Below are positions 5,768 to 16,523 of a stretch of 32,768 nt of DNA, piece after piece. The position numbers and the translations under genes were made by a program. Position 1 is the first letter of the stretch. Every line of letters starts with the position of its first letter. The notes under the pieces were generated by a model. That model saw nothing but the letters and a program-made list of their open reading frames with translations. It made no database searches and had not been told where the DNA came from. Source of the DNA: DATHWB01 sp040905965 (lineage in GTDB: Bacteria; Actinomycetota; Acidimicrobiia; Spongiisociales; ZC4RG35); contig JBBDQP010000055.1 in the NCBI GenBank assembly GCA_040905965.1, positions 1-32,768 on the forward strand. Direction: 5' to 3'.

Positions 5768-7162
5768 GTGGTGCACGTTCCACAACATGACGATCGGGTT
5801 GCCCGGTTTCGGACGGTGTTGAGGGATCGCGTGACCCCCGGGGCGTGGCAAACATGGTTGGCCCGGCTGGACACCGAAGTCGACGACGGGTCCGTCACTC
5901 TCGTTGCGCCCAGCGACTTCCACCTCAGATGGGTCGTCGAAAAGCACGGCGAAGCAGTCGAACAAGCCTTCCACACCGCCTTCGGAACCGAGATGGACCT
6001 CGTGTTCATGACCGGGGACACCGACGCCTTCGAAGAGCCTGTGGCTGAAGGAGTTTCAGTCGATGGGGCATCGGCGACTCCCAACCCGATGGTGCCGGCT
6101 GAAGGCGGACGCAACGGTCTTCCTACTCCGGAGTCGGCCGCCCGTCTCGTCCGCAAGTACCAATTCGAGAACTTCGTCGTCGGTTCATCCAACCGATTCC
6201 CGTTCGCGGCGGCCATGGCCGTCGCCGAACAACCGGGAAGCACCTACAACCCTCTGTTCATCTATGGCGCAGCGGGTCTCGGCAAGACCCACCTTCTCAA
6301 TGCCATCGGACACCACGCCATCGAGCTCTATCCGGGCCTGGAAGTCCGCTACGTCTCCTCGGAGACCTTCTTTTCGGACTTCATCTCCGGTATTCGTCGC
6401 AAACAGATGGACGCCTTCAAGGTCCGCTATCGGACCACCGACATCCTGCTACTCGACGACATCCAGTTCTTCGAAGGCAAGGAGCAGATCCTCGAAGAGT
6501 TCTTCCACACCTTCAACACCCTCTACGAGTCGGGCAAGCAGATCGTCATCACGTCCGATCGACCGCCCAAGAACCTCTCGACCCTCGAGGATCGACTCCG
6601 AAGCCGCTTCGAGTGGGGACTACTGACAGATGTGCAGCCACCCGATGTCGAAACTCGACTCGCCATCCTCCACCGCAACGTGGAGATGGCTCAACTGAGC
6701 GTTCCCGAAGATGTGCTCGGGTTCATCGCCACCCTCGTCTCGGACAACATCCGCGAACTCGAAGGTGCCCTCACCCGAGTCAGCGCCCTCGCCAAACTCA
6801 CCGGAGAGACGATCGACCTGGCGATGGCCGAGCGCGTGCTCCAGGACCTCCTTCCGGGACATGAGGCGAAGGCCGTAGATCCACCAATGATTCTCCAGGC
6901 GACGGCCGAGGCATACGGCCTGACCGTGGGGGACCTCGTGAGTGCGAGCCGCAAGCAGCCGCTCGCCCAGTGTCGACAGGTCGCCATGTACCTGTGTCGA
7001 GACCTCACCAGCCTCTCGCTGCCGCGTATCGGCGAGGTGTTCGGCGGTCGTGATCACACGACTGTCATGTACGCCATCGACCGCGTGAAGAAGATCATGG
7101 AGACCGAGCGAGAGGTCTACGACCGTGTTCAAGAGTTGTCCTCCAACCTGAGGAAAAGATGA
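5768..7162 (+). CDS. dnaA: Chromosomal replication initiator DnaA
   Basis: The 464-residue AAA+ initiator binds DnaA boxes and melts the origin. Domain I is at about 1-80, followed by a short linker domain II (about 85-125). The AAA+ domain has Walker A GAAGLGKTH at 167-175 and Walker B LLLDD at 227-231. Domain IV includes RQVAMYLCRDLTSLSLPRIGEVFGG and the box-binding signature RDHTTVMYAIDRV. The start is GTG at 5768, about six bases after GGGGAGGG. A second GTG follows directly at 5771. Domain II is shorter than in Streptomyces. Confidence 0.97.
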   Translation: MVHVPQHDDRVARFRTVLRDRVTPGAWQTWLARLDTEVDDGSVTLVAPSDFHLRWVVEKHGEAVEQAFHTAFGTEMDLVFMTGDTDAFEEPVAEGVSVDGASATPNPMVPAEGGRNGLPTPESAARLVRKYQFENFVVGSSNRFPFAAAMAVAEQPGSTYNPLFIYGAAGLGKTHLLNAIGHHAIELYPGLEVRYVSSETFFSDFISGIRRKQMDAFKVRYRTTDILLLDDIQFFEGKEQILEEFFHTFNTLYESGKQIVITSDRPPKNLSTLEDRLRSRFEWGLLTDVQPPDVETRLAILHRNVEMAQLSVPEDVLGFIATLVSDNIRELEGALTRVSALAKLTGETIDLAMAERVLQDLLPGHEAKAVDPPMILQATAEAYGLTVGDLVSASRKQPLAQCRQVAMYLCRDLTSLSLPRIGEVFGGRDHTTVMYAIDRVKKIMETEREVYDRVQELSSNLRKR

Positions 7163-7354
7163 TCACTCATCCACAGCCCTCGTTCGATCGCGTTTCGCGA
7201 TGTGAACATCCCCGATTCCATCCACAACGCGAAAGTCTCGAAACAACCTGATGACGCCTACCGTTTCACTTCTTCATCCACAATCCACACCCCCTACTAC
7301 CACTACTGGTTTGAATATCGATAGATCAAGAGTCGAAGAAAGGGACTGTGAGCT
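7163..7354. other. oriC: Probable oriC: dnaA-dnaN spacer with four DnaA boxes
   Basis: Four plus-strand copies of the core ATCCACA lie in 125 bases: TCATCCACA at 7167-7175, CCATCCACA at 7218-7226, TCATCCACA at 7274-7282 and CAATCCACA at 7281-7289. The last two overlap by two bases. An AT-richer patch at about 7310-7330 (TTTGAATATCGATAGATCAAG region) could be the unwinding element. The dnaA-dnaN spacer is the usual actinobacterial origin position. The region is compact, and no box is a perfect TTGTCCACA or TTATCCACA. Confidence 0.7.
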
Positions 7355-8437
7355 GTGAAATTCCGAGCTGAACGAGACGACCTCGGTGATGTCTTCGGCC
7401 GAGCGAACCGGGCAGTCGGCGCACGCTCCGCCCTTCCGGTTCTCCAGGGTCTGCTGTGCGACGTGAGCGGTTCGACGTTGCGTGTCACGGGGACCGATCT
7501 CGAGATGACCGTCCAAACCCACGCCGACGTGGAAGCCCTCGAGGAGGGCAGAGCCGTGATTCCCGGCAAGCTCCTCGAACAGGCCGTTCGACGGATGCCG
7601 GTGGGTCCGGTCACGATCACGACCGGGGACGCCGACGTCGAAATTCTCGGTAAGGGCCCACGTTTCAACCTCCGTCAACTGTCACTTGACGACTTCCCGA
7701 CGATCGAGGACGGGATGGTCGGCGGGACCGAAGTCGACGGAGAGGCTCTGTCGTTGGCGACCGGTCAGGTCACCGTGGCGGCGTCAGGCGATGCCGCACG
7801 TCCGATCCTCACCGGAGTGCTCTTCGAATCCCGTGACGAGGGGGTCCGACTGGTGGCCACCGACTCCTACCGTTTGGCCGTGAGAGACCTGCCGGGTGTG
7901 GGTATCGAGGGTTCCGGCCTGATACCGGCTCGGGGGTTGCGGGAACTCCCGAGGACGATCGGCTCTTCCAAAGTTACCGTGAGCCTGGAAGGTCGCGAAG
8001 GCGTCTTCCAATCCGATCGCGGGATGCTCAGGCTCCGAATGATCGAAGGAACGTTTCCCAAGTACCAGTCGCTACTGCCCGACTCGTATCCGAACGAGAT
8101 GGTCGTTGCCAAAGAGGGGCTGTTGGAGGCGCTTGGACGGGTGTCGCTGGTTGCCGAGGATCACATTCCCGTGCGGCTGAACCTCACGGCCGGCGGGGTG
8201 GAGATCACGGTCTCCCGCCAGGACGTGGGTGGCGAAGCAGAACACCTCCCGGGTGAGTTCAGCGGTGCGGACGAAGCGGTGCAGATCGCGTTCAACCCCC
8301 GATATCTGGCCGACGGTGTGAGTGCGATCGAAGGAGACCAGATCCGGATCCGAGTGATCGACGGCCTCAAGCCGAGCGTGATCTCCTCGGTTGGCGAGGA
8401 CGGCTTCATCTACCTGCTGATGCCCGTCCGGGTGTGA
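7355..8437 (+). CDS. dnaN: DNA polymerase III beta subunit (sliding clamp)
   Basis: The 360-residue protein forms the ring-shaped dimer that tethers polymerase III to DNA. It starts with GTG at 7355 after GAAAGGG. The N-terminus MKFRAERDDLGDVFGRANRAVGARSALPVLQGLLCDV is a standard clamp domain 1. The central VATDSYRLAVRDL and the C-terminal SVGEDGFIYLLMPVRV, ending in the conserved M-P-V-R, are typical. It is followed closely by recF. Confidence 0.97.
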   Translation: MKFRAERDDLGDVFGRANRAVGARSALPVLQGLLCDVSGSTLRVTGTDLEMTVQTHADVEALEEGRAVIPGKLLEQAVRRMPVGPVTITTGDADVEILGKGPRFNLRQLSLDDFPTIEDGMVGGTEVDGEALSLATGQVTVAASGDAARPILTGVLFESRDEGVRLVATDSYRLAVRDLPGVGIEGSGLIPARGLRELPRTIGSSKVTVSLEGREGVFQSDRGMLRLRMIEGTFPKYQSLLPDSYPNEMVVAKEGLLEALGRVSLVAEDHIPVRLNLTAGGVEITVSRQDVGGEAEHLPGEFSGADEAVQIAFNPRYLADGVSAIEGDQIRIRVIDGLKPSVISSVGEDGFIYLLMPVRV

Positions 8438-8447
8438 CCGGGGCGCG

Positions 8448-9545
8448 GTGTACCTCGAGTGGTTGACACTGGCCGGATTCCGGAGCCACGCCGAGGTTGA
8501 ATGGCGTCCCGACCCTGGAACGAACGTGCTGGTGGGACGGAACGGCGCAGGCAAGACAGGTCTTCTCGAAGCAGTGTCGTATCTGGCAACCCTTCGCTCG
8601 TTTCGGGGCAGCCCGGATGATGCCCTCGTTACACACGAAGCCGATTCCGGGTTCCTCCGCGGGTCGGTCGTCCGAGGAGACGGCGGCTCGACACTGGTGG
8701 AGATCGAGGTTCGACGCCGTGGTGCCCGCCGCGTGCAGGTCAACCGGCAGCGGCTGGTCCGGACCGCCGATCTGATCGGCCACGTCCGCATCGTGGCGTT
8801 TCTGCCCGAAGACCTCGACCTGATCAAGCGTGGTCCCGCCTACCGCCGCGATCTCCTCGATGACGCCGCGATCCAACTGTGGCCGGCTTCCTACGCAGAC
8901 CGGATGGAGTTCGAGCGGGCCCTTCGGCAGCGCAATGCTTTTCTCAAACAGGGTGAGAAGGACCCCATGACGCTTTCGGTGTGGGACGAGCGGTTGGCGC
9001 AGGCGTCCGGGCGGCTCATGTCGCGCCGTGTCAAGGCGCTGGCCGCGATCTCGGCCCATCTGGGCGACGCCTATCGCGAGGTGGCGGGTCACGCCGCGAC
9101 ACCCGAGTTCGAATATCGGTCGGTGTGGGCGACCGACTTCGACCGCTCTCGACCGGGAGCTGCGTTCGCAGCCGAGATGCAGCAGGCGCTCGTCGGTGCC
9201 CAGCGAGCAGATCGCGATCGACGGGTGACGACTGTGGGCCCGCACCGCGACGAGCCCACGTTTTTGCTCGGAGGTCACGATTCGCGGCACCAGGCCAGTC
9301 AGGGGGAGCAGCGGACGTTGGCGTTGGCAGTGAGGTTGGCGACCCATCGGGCGATCACCGAGGTCACGGACACCGTTCCCATCCTGCTTCTCGACGACGT
9401 GTTCTCCGAACTCGATCCGTCGCGTGCGAGTGCGTTGACGTCGGCGTTGCCGACCGCCCAGACGCTGATCACGACCGCCGACCCGTCCCACGTCCCGCTC
9501 GAAGGCGTCACCTGGCAGGTCAAGGACGGGAGGATCGGGCAGTGA
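8448..9545 (+). CDS. recF: DNA replication/repair protein RecF
   Basis: The 365-residue SMC-like ATPase helps load RecA at single-stranded gaps. Walker A GRNGAGKT is at 30-37. The ABC signature appears as ASQGEQRTLALAVRLA near 275-290, and Walker B ILLLDDVFSELDPSR near 315-329. The N-terminal LTLAGFRSHAEVEW is the family opening. The GTG start at 8448 lies 10 bases after the dnaN stop. The stop overlaps the next gene as GTGA. Confidence 0.96.
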   Translation: MYLEWLTLAGFRSHAEVEWRPDPGTNVLVGRNGAGKTGLLEAVSYLATLRSFRGSPDDALVTHEADSGFLRGSVVRGDGGSTLVEIEVRRRGARRVQVNRQRLVRTADLIGHVRIVAFLPEDLDLIKRGPAYRRDLLDDAAIQLWPASYADRMEFERALRQRNAFLKQGEKDPMTLSVWDERLAQASGRLMSRRVKALAAISAHLGDAYREVAGHAATPEFEYRSVWATDFDRSRPGAAFAAEMQQALVGAQRADRDRRVTTVGPHRDEPTFLLGGHDSRHQASQGEQRTLALAVRLATHRAITEVTDTVPILLLDDVFSELDPSRASALTSALPTAQTLITTADPSHVPLEGVTWQVKDGRIGQ

Positions 9546-9841
9546 GAGACCCGAAGCCCATCGGCGAGCTGCTCGACACGCTCATGAAGCGGTATCGCCT
9601 CGTTGCCCCCGACACCTGGACCCGTCTGCGGACAGAGTGGGACGCGGTCGTCGGCCACCCGTGGTCGGGACGGTCCGTTCCGGTGTCGCTCCAGGACGCC
9701 GAACTGGTGGTCGAAGCGATCACGCCGGGCGCGGTTTCGATGCTCCGCTACGGAATCGGGTCACTTCTCGAACGACTCGGCGAGGAGTTCGGACCTGACG
9801 TCGTGACGTCCGTGCGGGTCGTGGCACCAAAACGTCGCTGA
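9542..9841 (+). CDS. dciA: DUF721/DciA-like protein
   Basis: The 99-residue protein starts with GTG at 9542, overlapping the recF stop (GTGA). The sequence PIGELLDTLMKRYRLVAPDTWTRLRTEWDAVVG, then SLQDAELVVEAITPGAVSMLRYGIGSLLERL, is the DUF721 pattern: W-x(6)VG followed by a strand-strand-helix KH-like fold. DciA members load the replicative helicase DnaB in bacteria that lack DnaC or DnaI. The position between recF and gyrB is where actinobacteria keep this gene. The exact role here is inferred from the family. Confidence 0.85.
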   Translation: MRDPKPIGELLDTLMKRYRLVAPDTWTRLRTEWDAVVGHPWSGRSVPVSLQDAELVVEAITPGAVSMLRYGIGSLLERLGEEFGPDVVTSVRVVAPKRR

Positions 9842-9889
9842 ATACCCGGAAAACCTAATCAACATCGGCACTTCCGAGCATCACAGGGC

Positions 9890-9918
9890 TTGGTCGCGGC
9901 ACTCGATTCCACTAGAAT
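9890..9918 (+). promoter_or_regulatory. Promoter of gyrB-gyrA
   Basis: TTGGTC at 9890-9895 and TAGAAT at 9913-9918 (5 of 6 to TATAAT) are 17 bases apart, at ideal spacing. Transcription would start at about 9925-9926, on or beside an ATG at 9926. Confidence 0.65.
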
Positions 9919-9925
9919 TACATTT

Positions 9926-9976
9926 ATGAATTTCGTCTTGCGCACTTCATGTCGCGCGCTCGGAGTAAGGGTATGA
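9926..9976 (+). CDS. Possible leaderless 16-codon upstream ORF of gyrB
   Basis: ATG at 9926 falls at the predicted transcription start, 8 bases after the -10 element, so it could be translated leaderless. It encodes MNFVLRTSCRALGVRV. Its TGA (9974-9976) overlaps the gyrB ATG at 9973 as ATGA, which would couple gyrB translation to it. A GGAGTAAGGG ribosome site for gyrB lies within this ORF. It has no recognised family and may be chance, but the geometry is repeated in front of the ABC importer operon at 15580. Confidence 0.4.
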   Translation: MNFVLRTSCRALGVRV

Positions 9977-11883
9977 CAGCCAAGTCCAGCGGCGCGTACG
10001 ACGCCTCACAAATCACGGTCCTCAAGGATCTCGAACCGGTCCGAAAGCGACCAGGGATGTACATCGGGTCGACGGGACCCCGAGGTCTTCACCATCTCGT
10101 GTGGGAAGTGGTCGACAACGCCATCGACGAGGCAATGGCCGGGTACTGCACCAGGATCGACGTGACGATTCTCGAGTCCGGTGGCGTGCGGGTCGTCGAC
10201 AACGGCCGGGGAATCCCCGTCGCGCAGCACTCCGAGACGAAAGAGTCGGCGCTCACCACCGTGCTGACGAAACTCCATGCCGGGGGCAAGTTCGAAGCCG
10301 GTGCATACACCGTCTCCGGTGGTCTGCACGGCGTGGGGGTGTCGGTGGTCAACGCCCTTTCCTCTCGTCTCGAAGCCGAGATTCGGCGGGACGGCGCAGT
10401 CTGGACCCAGGAGTTCGAGCGCGGGTTCGTGCTCGGGCCGGTCGTCAAGGGCCGGGAGGCCAAGAAGACGGGGACCGCCATCACCTTCTGGCCCGACACC
10501 GACATCTTCACCGAGACCGTCGAGTTCGAATACGACATCATCCAGACGCGACTGCGCGAGATGGCCTTCCTCAACCGGGGCATCGAGATCACTCTCCAGG
10601 ACGAACGGGGCGAGGGACGTTCGGACAACTTCCTCTACAAGGGCGGGTTGGTCGACTACATCGGATATCTGAATCAGAAGAAGGAGCCGTTGCACGCCCG
10701 GATAGTGGAGTTCGACGACACCAGTCCGACGATGGAACTGGAGGTGGCGATGCAGTGGACCACCTCGTACAACGAGACCGTTCTCAGCTTCGCCAACAAC
10801 ATCAACACCCACGAGGGCGGCACGCACGAGGAGGGCTTCCGCAAGGCGCTCACGAAGGCCGTCAACGATTTCGCACGAACCAAGGGGATGTTGAAGGAGA
10901 AGGACCCGAACCTCACCGGAGAGGACATCCGGGAGGGTTTGACGGCGGTCGTGAGCGTCAAGGTGCGCGAGCCGCAGTTCGAAGGTCAGACCAAGACCAA
11001 GCTGGGCAACACCGAAGTCCGGTCATACGTCGAGCGGGCACTCAACCAACGTCTGCCTGAGTGGCTGGAACGGTATTCGGCAGACGCTCGCAGGATCATC
11101 GACAAGGCAATCACGGCCGCCAAGGCCCGTGAGGCCGCCAGACGGGCCCGCGACCTCACCAGACGCAAGTCGGGCCTCGAATCCGGTGGCCTTCCCGACA
11201 AGCTGGCTGACTGCTCGTCGCGCGATCCGGGGGAGAGCGAACTCTTCATCGTCGAGGGCGCCTCGGCGGCCGGGCCGGCCAAACAGGCACGCATGTCCGA
11301 ATACCAGGCGGTGCTCCCGATTCGCGGAAAGATCCTCAATGTCGAGAAGGCACGACTCGCCAAGGCCCTCGAGAACACCGAGGTCCAGGACATCATCACG
11401 GCCATGGGAACCGGCATCGGCGAGGAATTCGACATCACCAAGGCGCGCTACCACAAGGTCGTCCTGCTGGCGGACGCAGACGTCGACGGTGCCCACATCC
11501 GAACACTCCTGCTCACCTTGCTGTTCCGCCACCTGCGAGGGCTGATCGAGGCGGGCTTCGTCTACATCGCCCAACCCCCGCTGTACCGGGTGAAGATCGG
11601 GTCGAACAAGATCGTGTACCTGCACGACGATCGGGCACTCGACCAACTGCGGACGACGAACCCGAAGGTGAAGCCCACCCGTTTCAAGGGTCTCGGTGAG
11701 ATGAACCCGAAGGAACTGTGGGACACGACCATGAATCCTGAGACCCGCACGCTGCTGCGGGTCGACCTCGAGGATGCCGCCAGGGCGGAAGAAGTCTTTT
11801 CGACATTGATGGGCGATGACGTCCCGTCGCGGAAGGCATTCATCCAGCGCCGGGCCAGCGACGTCCGCTTCCTCGACATCTGA
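9973..11883 (+). CDS. gyrB: DNA gyrase subunit B
   Basis: The ATP-hydrolysing half of gyrase, 636 residues. The start at 9973 is preferred over the ATG at 9949 because GGAG lies 7 bases upstream and it overlaps a small upstream ORF as ATGA. The GHKL ATPase motifs DNAIDEAMAGY, DNGRGIPV and GLHGVGVSVVNAL are in the first 120 residues. The TOPRIM domain has E428 in VEGASAAG and LLADADVDGAHIRTLL. The end includes RFKGLGEMNPKELWDTTMNP. The TOPRIM motif is unusual: where most GyrB read EGDSAGGSAKQGR, this one reads EGASAAGPAKQAR, so the Asp equivalent to E. coli D426 is A430. Followed by gyrA. Confidence 0.97.
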   Translation: MTAKSSGAYDASQITVLKDLEPVRKRPGMYIGSTGPRGLHHLVWEVVDNAIDEAMAGYCTRIDVTILESGGVRVVDNGRGIPVAQHSETKESALTTVLTKLHAGGKFEAGAYTVSGGLHGVGVSVVNALSSRLEAEIRRDGAVWTQEFERGFVLGPVVKGREAKKTGTAITFWPDTDIFTETVEFEYDIIQTRLREMAFLNRGIEITLQDERGEGRSDNFLYKGGLVDYIGYLNQKKEPLHARIVEFDDTSPTMELEVAMQWTTSYNETVLSFANNINTHEGGTHEEGFRKALTKAVNDFARTKGMLKEKDPNLTGEDIREGLTAVVSVKVREPQFEGQTKTKLGNTEVRSYVERALNQRLPEWLERYSADARRIIDKAITAAKAREAARRARDLTRRKSGLESGGLPDKLADCSSRDPGESELFIVEGASAAGPAKQARMSEYQAVLPIRGKILNVEKARLAKALENTEVQDIITAMGTGIGEEFDITKARYHKVVLLADADVDGAHIRTLLLTLLFRHLRGLIEAGFVYIAQPPLYRVKIGSNKIVYLHDDRALDQLRTTNPKVKPTRFKGLGEMNPKELWDTTMNPETRTLLRVDLEDAARAEEVFSTLMGDDVPSRKAFIQRRASDVRFLDI

Positions 11884-11902
11884 TCGCCATCGGAGACCAC
11901 TC

Positions 11903-14344
<2,442 letters not shown>

Positions 14345-14377
14345 GTCCCTACACTGCCGGTTGAGAGGAGGTCGACC

Positions 14378-14854
14378 GTGGCCAACGTGCGTCGAGTCCG
14401 CCGCATCATCCGCAAAGTCGATGCCTGGACCGTGTTCAAGGTGTCCGCCGTGGTGTGGGCTGTCGCCGCTTTGGCGATGGTCCTGGGCCTCGTCATGTTC
14501 TGGTCGGTGCTGACCGCGGCGGAAATCCCTGAAAAGATCACCGGTTTCCTCATCGAGATCACTCTCCTCACCGAGGGATCCGATCCGTTCGCAGACACCG
14601 ATGCGTTCCTTCGCCTCGCCATTTTCGGATCGCTCGCCTGGGCGGTGCTCGGGTGTGGGGCCACGACGCTGCTCGCCGTGATCTACAACCTTGCCTCGGA
14701 TGTGGTGGGCGGCGTCGAGTTCGTGGTGTTGGAAGAGACCATCATCTCGGCAGGCCCGCCCACGACCGTTCCTCCGGCTCCTCGACGTCCGGCCCTCACG
14801 ACGGCGGACGTCCCAACGCAGGAGACTCCGATCACCACTCCCGATCGGGGCTGA
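14378..14854 (+). CDS. DUF3566 membrane protein downstream of gyrA
   Basis: The 158-residue protein starts with GTG at 14378 after a strong GAGAGGAGG. It has two hydrophobic segments, about 26-50 (VSAVVWAVAALAMVLGLVMF) and about 90-118 (AIFGSLAWAVLGCGATTLLAVIYN). A conserved WTVFKVSAV and the ending YNLASDVVGGVEFVV identify DUF3566. The Pro/Thr-rich C-terminal tail is about 35 residues. This family follows gyrA in Mycobacterium (Rv0007) and Streptomyces. Its function is not known to me; position suggests a link to cell envelope or division. Confidence 0.88.
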   Translation: MANVRRVRRIIRKVDAWTVFKVSAVVWAVAALAMVLGLVMFWSVLTAAEIPEKITGFLIEITLLTEGSDPFADTDAFLRLAIFGSLAWAVLGCGATTLLAVIYNLASDVVGGVEFVVLEETIISAGPPTTVPPAPRRPALTTADVPTQETPITTPDRG

Positions 14855-14859
14855 CGGGG

Positions 14860-15549
14860 TCAGTCTGCCCGATCTGCCAGGACGAGGCCCAGGTCGGTCA
14901 GCAACTCGATGTACCGCTCGGGTGTCTCCCACACCGGACCGCGATGGCCTTCGGTTGCGAGAAGGACGCCGGCCGCCAGAAGAGCTCCGTCCAGGAATCC
15001 GCGATCGTCCAACACAACGAGAGCACGGCCGCGATCGTCGACTGCCATCACGGCTGCCAGCGAGCTGCGGGTGGGGCAGTGGTGGATCCCGTCGACCAGT
15101 TCACCCCCAAGCCAACCCAGAGGTGGGGGAAACCCGAAGCGGAGTTCGGAGTCGAGGGGTTGGCCGGGGACGGTGCCTGCCAGACGGACGACGCCGCCGA
15201 GCCTCGCACCCAGGCTTCGTGCCAGCCCGCTCGGTCCGGCCCATGAGACTGCACCGCCTTCGCCGACTGTCACCGATACGCCGGTCGATATGCCGACCGT
15301 GATGTCCCAGCCGTCTGGCGTGGTGATGGCGACGGCGCGTTCGCCCCACGCCCCCGGTGGCGTTTTCCCCAGAATCCCGACCTGGTCGACGCGATGGTCG
15401 GCAGCGAGCGCCGATGCCGCTCGCATGCGGATCGGGTCCGTCCCGTCGATGGCGATACGAGCAGGCGACATGGTCACAAGGGTATCGGTGTCAGGGAAGA
15501 TGTCCGTCAGAGGGCCTCGAAACACAAAACTCATCCTCTCGTCACCCAT
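14860..15549 (-). CDS. Hypothetical protein, unrecognised
   Basis: A 229-residue soluble-looking protein with no signal peptide or membrane segment. Codon pattern and GC match the neighbours, and it is the only long sensible frame here. Its stop is 5 bases from the end of the convergent DUF3566 gene. Visible features are strand-rich stretches such as SPARIAIDGTDPIRMRAA, glycine-rich VSVTVGEGGAVSWAGPSGLARSLGARLGG, and two DDRG motifs near the C-terminus. No catalytic signature is recognised. The start could be 15549 (MGDERM) or the internal ATG at 15534. It may mark the boundary of the accessory block. The product could be a Rossmann-like or beta-rich enzyme, but I cannot assign it. Confidence 0.7.
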   Translation of the reverse strand: MGDERMSFVFRGPLTDIFPDTDTLVTMSPARIAIDGTDPIRMRAASALAADHRVDQVGILGKTPPGAWGERAVAITTPDGWDITVGISTGVSVTVGEGGAVSWAGPSGLARSLGARLGGVVRLAGTVPGQPLDSELRFGFPPPLGWLGGELVDGIHHCPTRSSLAAVMAVDDRGRALVVLDDRGFLDGALLAAGVLLATEGHRGPVWETPERYIELLTDLGLVLADRAD

Positions 15550-15566
15550 GAAGACCGTCCATCTCG

Positions 15567-15572
15567 TACGAT
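15567..15572 (+). promoter_or_regulatory. Possible -10 element of the importer operon
   Basis: TACGAT fits TAnnnT and lies 8 bases before an ATG at 15580. No good -35 is seen. If used, the transcript would begin at that ATG. Confidence 0.35.
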
Positions 15573-15579
15573 CGCCCGA

Positions 15580-15618
15580 ATGCGAGCAACCCTTCTTACG
15601 TCGCGCCCCCTGCGATGA
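15580..15618 (+). CDS. Possible leaderless 12-codon upstream ORF of the importer operon
   Basis: ATG at 15580 opens MRATLLTSRPLR. Its TGA at 15616-15618 overlaps the permease ATG at 15615 as ATGA. With TACGAT 8 bases upstream, it has the same geometry as the small ORF in front of gyrB. No family is recognised. It could couple or gate translation of the first permease. Confidence 0.35.
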   Translation: MRATLLTSRPLR

Positions 15619-16523
15619 AGGCGTCGTTGCGGACGACTGTCAGCTTTGTCGTCACCGTGGCGGCCCTGGTGCTGTTGTGGGAGGGCTACAAGGCGATAGG
15701 GCAGGCGACAGGCGGGGTGTGGCCCGGCACATCGATGAACCTCCCCGTTCGCACCAACGAACGGTCGATGCCCCACGTCTGGGACATCGTCGGGTCTCTG
15801 TTTGCGCCGGCTCGGCGCGGGGGAGAGGACATCCTGTTGGTGATCCTCGTCCGGGCTGCGCTGTGGACGTGGCGGTCTGCCCTCATCGGATTCGTCGTGG
15901 GATCGTTCGTCGGCTTCGGACTCGGCGTCCTGTTCGTGCGGTCACTGCTCGCCGAGCGTGGCCTGATGCCCTACGTCGTGGCCTCGCAGGCGGTGCCGGT
16001 ACTCGCCATCGCTCCGATCGTGGTCGTGTGGTCGGGGCGGTTGGCATTCCCCAATTGGGTGCCGATCGCGGTCATCTCGGCCTATCTCGCGTTCTACCCG
16101 GTGGCGATCAACACACTGCGCGGACTGCGCTCTCCGGAGGCGACCTCGATGGAGTTGATGCGTTCCTATGCGGCGTCGCCCGGCCAGGTGCTGTGGAAAC
16201 TGCAGATCCCCGCCTCGCTGCCGTATCTCTTCCCGGCGCTCAAGATCTCGGCCAGCGCCTCGGTGATCGGTGCGATCGTCGGCGAACTGCCTGCCGGGTT
16301 CCCGCAGGGCCTTGGGCGGGCGATCCTCAGCTTCGCGTCGTCGTTCAGCTCGGCCCCCGAGAAACTGTTTGCATCCGTGCTCGTATCCGCCATGCTCGGG
16401 TTGTTCTTCGTCGGTCTCATCTCGCTCATCGAACGCTGGACGGTTCCCGCCGCCATGCGTCTGCGCGAGGATCCGGCGATCGAGACGGGGGCTATCCCGC
16501 GGCCCGCGGCGGTGACCGCATGA
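15615..16523 (+). CDS. ABC importer permease 1 (SsuC/ThiX type)
   Basis: The 302-residue inner-membrane permease is of the BPD_transp_1 family. It has about six hydrophobic segments, starting with VSFVVTVAALVLLWEGY near the N-terminus. The coupling-helix EAA-type loop ELMRSYAASPGQVLWKLQIPASLPYLF is at about 180-206 and contacts the ATPase. A periplasmic insertion of about 50 residues lies between the first two segments (about 28-75). The stop overlaps the ATPase start (ATGA). It is the first gene of a four-gene importer unit with a second, different permease at 17290. The substrate is inferred from the binding protein and the catabolic genes downstream. Confidence 0.9.
   Translation: MKASLRTTVSFVVTVAALVLLWEGYKAIGQATGGVWPGTSMNLPVRTNERSMPHVWDIVGSLFAPARRGGEDILLVILVRAALWTWRSALIGFVVGSFVGFGLGVLFVRSLLAERGLMPYVVASQAVPVLAIAPIVVVWSGRLAFPNWVPIAVISAYLAFYPVAINTLRGLRSPEATSMELMRSYAASPGQVLWKLQIPASLPYLFPALKISASASVIGAIVGELPAGFPQGLGRAILSFASSFSSAPEKLFASVLVSAMLGLFFVGLISLIERWTVPAAMRLREDPAIETGAIPRPAAVTA

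Noticed and set aside
8981..9541. Long N-terminal extension of the DUF721 gene inside recF
   Set aside because: Arg/Gly-rich shadow of recF; the GTG at 9542 overlapping the recF stop fits the family length.
9949..9972. Earlier gyrB start at ATG 9949
   Set aside because: No ribosome site upstream, whereas 9973 has GGAGTAAGGG and starts where GyrB conservation begins; not fully excluded.
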